DNA of 8,602 bases. Origin: Pseudomonadota bacterium. Lineage in GTDB: Bacteria; Pseudomonadota; Gammaproteobacteria; Acidiferrobacterales; Acidiferrobacteraceae. Each line of letters opens with the position of its first letter. Position 1 is the first letter of the stretch. Positions 6,232 through 8,602 of this stretch are shown here, piece by piece. Location: NCBI GenBank assembly GCA_021797365.1, contig JAJZZU010000087.1, forward strand, positions 1-8,602, written 5' to 3'. The position numbers were made by a program, and so were the translations under genes. The notes under the pieces are model-generated. The model was not told the DNA's origin. It worked only from the letters and a program-made list of their open reading frames with translations, and made no database searches.

Positions 6232-6696
6232 TCAGGATGTGGGGCGGACTATCACATAGATCGCCTCGCCGTTGGTCACGCTGGCGGGCGGCGCCCCAAG
6301 GACTCCGCCCGCAGCCGACACCATCTGCCCGCCGGCGACGTACCCATAGGCAATATCTCCATAGGTCGCGGCCAGATTGCGCGCCACCCACTGGACAGTG
6401 CCGGTCTGGCCGGGCGGCATGGCCGAGACGATCAAAAGGCCATTTGTGATCTGCGCCGAGGCCTGCGCGGGCAGTACATACGGATCGAGATAGGGGGTGA
6501 GGCTCGCCGGGGCAATCGTGCCGGTCGCAGCTGGATTGGCTTCTGCATAGGCGACCGAGGCATGCGCCAGCGCACGGAAGCTTGCGGCGAAGGTCTGGGC
6601 GCTCTCCTCCGCCAGAGGCGGGATCAGGATCTGACGCTGCGCGCCGACCATCGCGACCATGGCCATGAACCCCAGAATGATCAGCACACCGGGCAT
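6232..6696 (-). CDS. pilM: PilM-like pilus assembly protein (R64 type), 154 aa
   Basis: A small envelope protein with one N-terminal membrane helix (residues 3-19, VLIILGFMAMVAMVGAQ) and an exported domain. The middle FAASFRALAHASVAYAEANPAATG (NP at 54-55) and the later YVAGGQMVSAAGGVLG and NGEAIYVIVRP fit the R64 PilM family (PilM_2), about 145 residues long and needed for thin-pilus formation. This is not the actin-like PilM of type IVa pili. GAGGAG lies in front of ATG 6696 and overlaps the stop of the preceding gene. The stop TGA (6234-6232) is in the same frame as pilV, three codons before its start. In R64, pilM lies at the front of the operon before pilN; here it is directly before pilV, so the order is rearranged. 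Confidence 0.7.
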   Translation of the reverse strand: MPGVLIILGFMAMVAMVGAQRQILIPPLAEESAQTFAASFRALAHASVAYAEANPAATGTIAPASLTPYLDPYVLPAQASAQITNGLLIVSAMPPGQTGTVQWVARNLAATYGDIAYGYVAGGQMVSAAGGVLGAPPASVTNGEAIYVIVRPTS

Positions 6697-6706
6697 ATCA
6701 CGCTCC

Positions 6707-6994
6707 TCAACGCTTCCGTGAAGCGCCCCCTAATGCGCCCCGCAAAGCGGCCTGGGCGATCCAGGAAGGCCCGTGCGAGAGGAGGCGGTCGGTCCACGAG
6801 AAGGCGGCCGAGGCCACACACAGGACAGCAGATGTCCCAAACAACACCGCAACGAAGATTGCGCCTGCAAACGCGTACCAAGCGCTTGCCGCGAGCGACA
6901 CAATCGCGCACGCGGCATCCAGGAGGCGCCATCCCGTCCACGGCCAGCGTCCGTTGATATCCGGTTTCACGGGAGTCTTCGGGAAGGGAAACAT
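6707..6994 (-). CDS. Small two-helix membrane protein, 95 aa
   Basis: ATG 6994 is chosen because a promoter with its -10 at 7031-7036 lies just before it. A GTG at 7048 in the same frame falls between the -35 and -10 and would be outside that transcript. GGAG lies about 10 bases upstream. The N-terminus is polar and Pro/Trp-rich (KTPVKPDINGRWPWTGW). It is followed by two probable membrane helices, about 25-42 and 45-66, with a short turn, and then an amphipathic tail ending in SRKR. This suggests a hairpin protein with both ends in the cytoplasm. It ends 10 bases before pilM and is likely an accessory or membrane-platform subunit of the pilus, but no family is recognised. Confidence 0.6.
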   Translation of the reverse strand: MFPFPKTPVKPDINGRWPWTGWRLLDAACAIVSLAASAWYAFAGAIFVAVLFGTSAVLCVASAAFSWTDRLLSHGPSWIAQAALRGALGGASRKR

Positions 6995-7030
6995 GCGATT
7001 TCGGTGCTCCGTATGCGTGGTATTAGGACC

Positions 7031-7059
7031 AATATAGCGTAACGCCACCTGCGTACCAA
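7031..7059 (-). promoter_or_regulatory. Candidate sigma-70 promoter before the small membrane protein and pilM-pilV
   Basis: Read on the minus strand, TTGGTA (7059-7054) and TATATT (7036-7031) are spaced by exactly 17 bases, matching the consensus at 4 and 5 of 6 positions. It lies in the 91-base gap after the ATPase gene, the only real gap in the pilus cluster. It could give extra transcription of the last three genes. Confidence 0.5.
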
Positions 7060-7085
7060 GACCATGCCGGCACTGGGAGGATTTG

Positions 7086-8066
7086 TTAGAAGGACCGCCC
7101 CATCAGGAGGGCGTTTGTCTGGCGCTCGATGTCGGTCTTCAAGGACGCCACCTGCCCTTCGCGGATTTTCATGCGCTGCTGCTCTTCCGTCACGAAAAAC
7201 GGCTCTGCCTTCAGGATCCGTGTCGTACCCTGCGCGCTCCTCCGCGATAGCAGATGGAGCGTGATCAAAGCCTGTAGGGTCTGAGCCACCGAAGGAAGGT
7301 CCGCAAGAAGGCCGAGCTTGACCAGTGCCTGTTGGGCGTTATCCGCGTGGATCGTGGACACCACCAGCATGCCGCTCGCCGCCGCAAGACAGGCCGTGCG
7401 GGCCGCCGCCTGCTCGCGGATCTCGCCGATGTAGAAGGTATCCGCCGATGACCTCAGTGTATCGGACAGGACCCGGGACACATCCGCATCGTCGACGATT
7501 TCCTCCTGGTAGCATTGGCCTGCCCCGTAATCGCCTTGCATGTCGTACTCGACGGGATTTTCGGCGGTCCATGTGAATCCGCCGCTCTGGGACAGACGCG
7601 CCAGAAGAAGCGCGCAGGCGGCCGTGGTCTTGCCGGCACCGGGGCCTCCCGCGAAGAGTATGAGACCGGCGCGCAGATTGGGATCCATCAGCCGCCGCGT
7701 GACCGCAGTCGGCAAACCTAAATCGGAAAAAGCGCGCGGTACCGCATCCAGACGCCGTGCGACGAAAACGACGCCACGGGCCGTGTCGCGGCGCTGGACA
7801 CGCAAGGTGATGGCGGGCGCCCCCGATGAAGTCCACAGGAAACGAAAACGCGCCTGTTCTTGCCCCAGGAGCGCCTGATAGAGGGACTCCGCTTCCGCCC
7901 ACAGCGAGGCCGGCAGCGGCGACAACATGAGACCGTCGGCAAGCGATTTGGCGCGGCACTCGGGCCCGGACGCAGACAGCGCCAGATCCGCCAAGGGAAG
8001 ATCTGCCAGCGCCCGCACGGATGCGGGCGGACCCGCGGGACCGCCGGGCTTACCATCGCCCGGCAT
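7086..8066 (-). CDS. PilT/PilB-superfamily secretion ATPase, 326 aa
   Basis: Hexameric ATPases of this family drive extension or retraction of type IV pili from the cytoplasmic side. Visible motifs are Walker A GGPGAGKTT (140-148), the Asp box as TAENPVEYDM (167-176, with Asn where Asp is common), Walker B ADTFYIGEIRE (208-218) and the His box VSTIHADNAQQAL (236-248, His240). An N-terminal domain that ends before DLGLPTAV (115-122) resembles the PilT N-domain. At 326 aa the length is like PilT (about 344) and shorter than R64 PilQ (about 500). ATG 8066 shares a base with the pilS stop (TGATG), so the two are translationally coupled. A frame open further to 8228 is a shadow of pilS. Retraction is the more likely role from size and lack of an N-terminal PilB extension; TraJ/DotB-like transfer ATPase is an alternative. 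Confidence 0.85.
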   Translation of the reverse strand: MPGDGKPGGPAGPPASVRALADLPLADLALSASGPECRAKSLADGLMLSPLPASLWAEAESLYQALLGQEQARFRFLWTSSGAPAITLRVQRRDTARGVVFVARRLDAVPRAFSDLGLPTAVTRRLMDPNLRAGLILFAGGPGAGKTTAACALLLARLSQSGGFTWTAENPVEYDMQGDYGAGQCYQEEIVDDADVSRVLSDTLRSSADTFYIGEIREQAAARTACLAAASGMLVVSTIHADNAQQALVKLGLLADLPSVAQTLQALITLHLLSRRSAQGTTRILKAEPFFVTEEQQRMKIREGQVASLKTDIERQTNALLMGRSF

Positions 8067-8560
8067 CAGCCGTTGTTCTGCGTGTTGACGAAGGTCACGG
8101 TATTGGCGCCGGGCCCCGCTGTACAGTCCTGGCCCGCCACGGCCGGCGCGACAGGGGTGTTGCTGGCGGCGAGCGTCCCGTTGATCTCTATCTCGTACGC
8201 AGTCGTGTCCTCGGCGATCGCGGCACATGATGCGTTGCCAAGACCGCTCTCGATCAGGTCAAACCCGTTGGTGATGTTGGGATCCGGCTGCAAGGTCACG
8301 GTACCGCCGTAGGCGTTGACGATGTTGTTGCCGCTCACCATATTGCCCGGCACGAGTTTTTGCGTGATCGCCAGGCTATTCGTAAGCCCTGCATACGAAG
8401 CTTGCTGGGCAAACGCTCCATCCACGGACGCCGTGATTTGCGCGATCTGCTGGTTGGTGGTGCTCACCTTCCCCGAGCCTAGCATCTGATAGCCGGCATA
8501 GGAGCCGGCCGCGATGATCATGGCGAACACCAACAGCATGAACACGGTTGTAATCGTCAT
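8066..8560 (-). CDS. pilS: PilS-like type IVb major pilin, 164 aa
   Basis: This is the main subunit of the thin pilus. The N-terminal hydrophobic helix (residues 5-27, with YAGYQML at 21-27) leads into a globular domain with the type IVb pilin pattern: AFAQQASYAGL, KLVPGNMVSGNNIVNAYGGT (68-87), a Gly/Phe segment NGFDLIESGLGNASCAAIA, and EIEINGTL. Two Cys (112 and 146) could form the C-terminal disulfide loop. I mark ATG 8560 because AGGAG (8573-8569) lies 8 bases upstream. The frame stays open upstream to the window edge without another start, and reads WKGEQG just before this Met, which looks like a prepilin cleavage site. The gene could therefore begin outside the window, although codon use upstream is poor. 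Glu5 is replaced by Thr. Confidence 0.8.
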   Translation of the reverse strand: MTITTVFMLLVFAMIIAAGSYAGYQMLGSGKVSTTNQQIAQITASVDGAFAQQASYAGLTNSLAITQKLVPGNMVSGNNIVNAYGGTVTLQPDPNITNGFDLIESGLGNASCAAIAEDTTAYEIEINGTLAASNTPVAPAVAGQDCTAGPGANTVTFVNTQNNG

Positions 8561-8602
8561 ACCCTGCTCTCCTTTCCATTGAAGCGAATTCCCTCTTTGG
8601 AA

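Noticed and set aside
5884..6957. 357-codon plus-strand ORF opposite pilV and pilM
   Set aside because: Arg/Gly/His-rich shadow of clear pilus genes on the other strand, as expected for high-GC DNA.
8067..8228. Extension of the ATPase to a start at 8228
   Set aside because: It would overlap pilS entirely out of frame with an Arg/Asp-rich shadow sequence. ATG 8066 in TGATG is the natural coupled start.

Overview
The window is a high-GC, gene-dense accessory segment, most likely part of a conjugative plasmid or an integrated conjugative element of a pseudomonad-type proteobacterium (Pseudomonadota). The GC-rich codon use, strong AGGAGG-type ribosome binding sites and an R64/IncI-like type IVb pilus set support this. 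The host genus cannot be fixed from the sequence.

Left part (1-1230). An unrecognised gene on the minus strand starts at 318 and runs off the left edge. A 93-bp divergent intergenic region separates it from an uncharacterised 212-aa plus-strand gene (411-1049). After that come a likely hairpin terminator (1085-1125) and a promoter with overlapping palindromes (1135-1175).

Middle (1231-5141). Five closely packed plus-strand units probably form one transcript: an unknown 289-aa protein, an ArdC-type antirestriction protein, a 62-aa arginine-rich protein, an unknown 182-aa protein, and a complete EAL-domain cyclic-di-GMP phosphodiesterase. The ardC-like gene carries a perfect 287-bp tandem duplication (2443-2729 and 2730-3016). 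Because 287 is not a multiple of 3, the duplication breaks a 364-aa frame. The result is two ORFs that overlap by ATGA: one keeps the ssDNA-binding N-terminal domain, the other the HELTH metallopeptidase domain.

Right part (5119-8602), all on the minus strand and read right to left: PilS-like major pilin, PilT/PilB-family ATPase (TGATG overlap), a small two-helix membrane protein behind its own candidate promoter, a PilM-like protein, and a PilV-like tip pilin. PilV meets the EAL gene tail to tail with a 23-bp overlap. This is part of a thin-pilus locus of the kind used for mating-pair contact in liquid. Neither pilin has a clear prepilin leader or the usual Glu5, which is the main oddity of this half.

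Together the region joins establishment functions (antirestriction), a second-messenger enzyme that could tune pilus behaviour, and the pilus itself. Links between the EAL enzyme and the pilus are inference from position only. No tRNA, rRNA, IS element, integrase or CRISPR array was seen.
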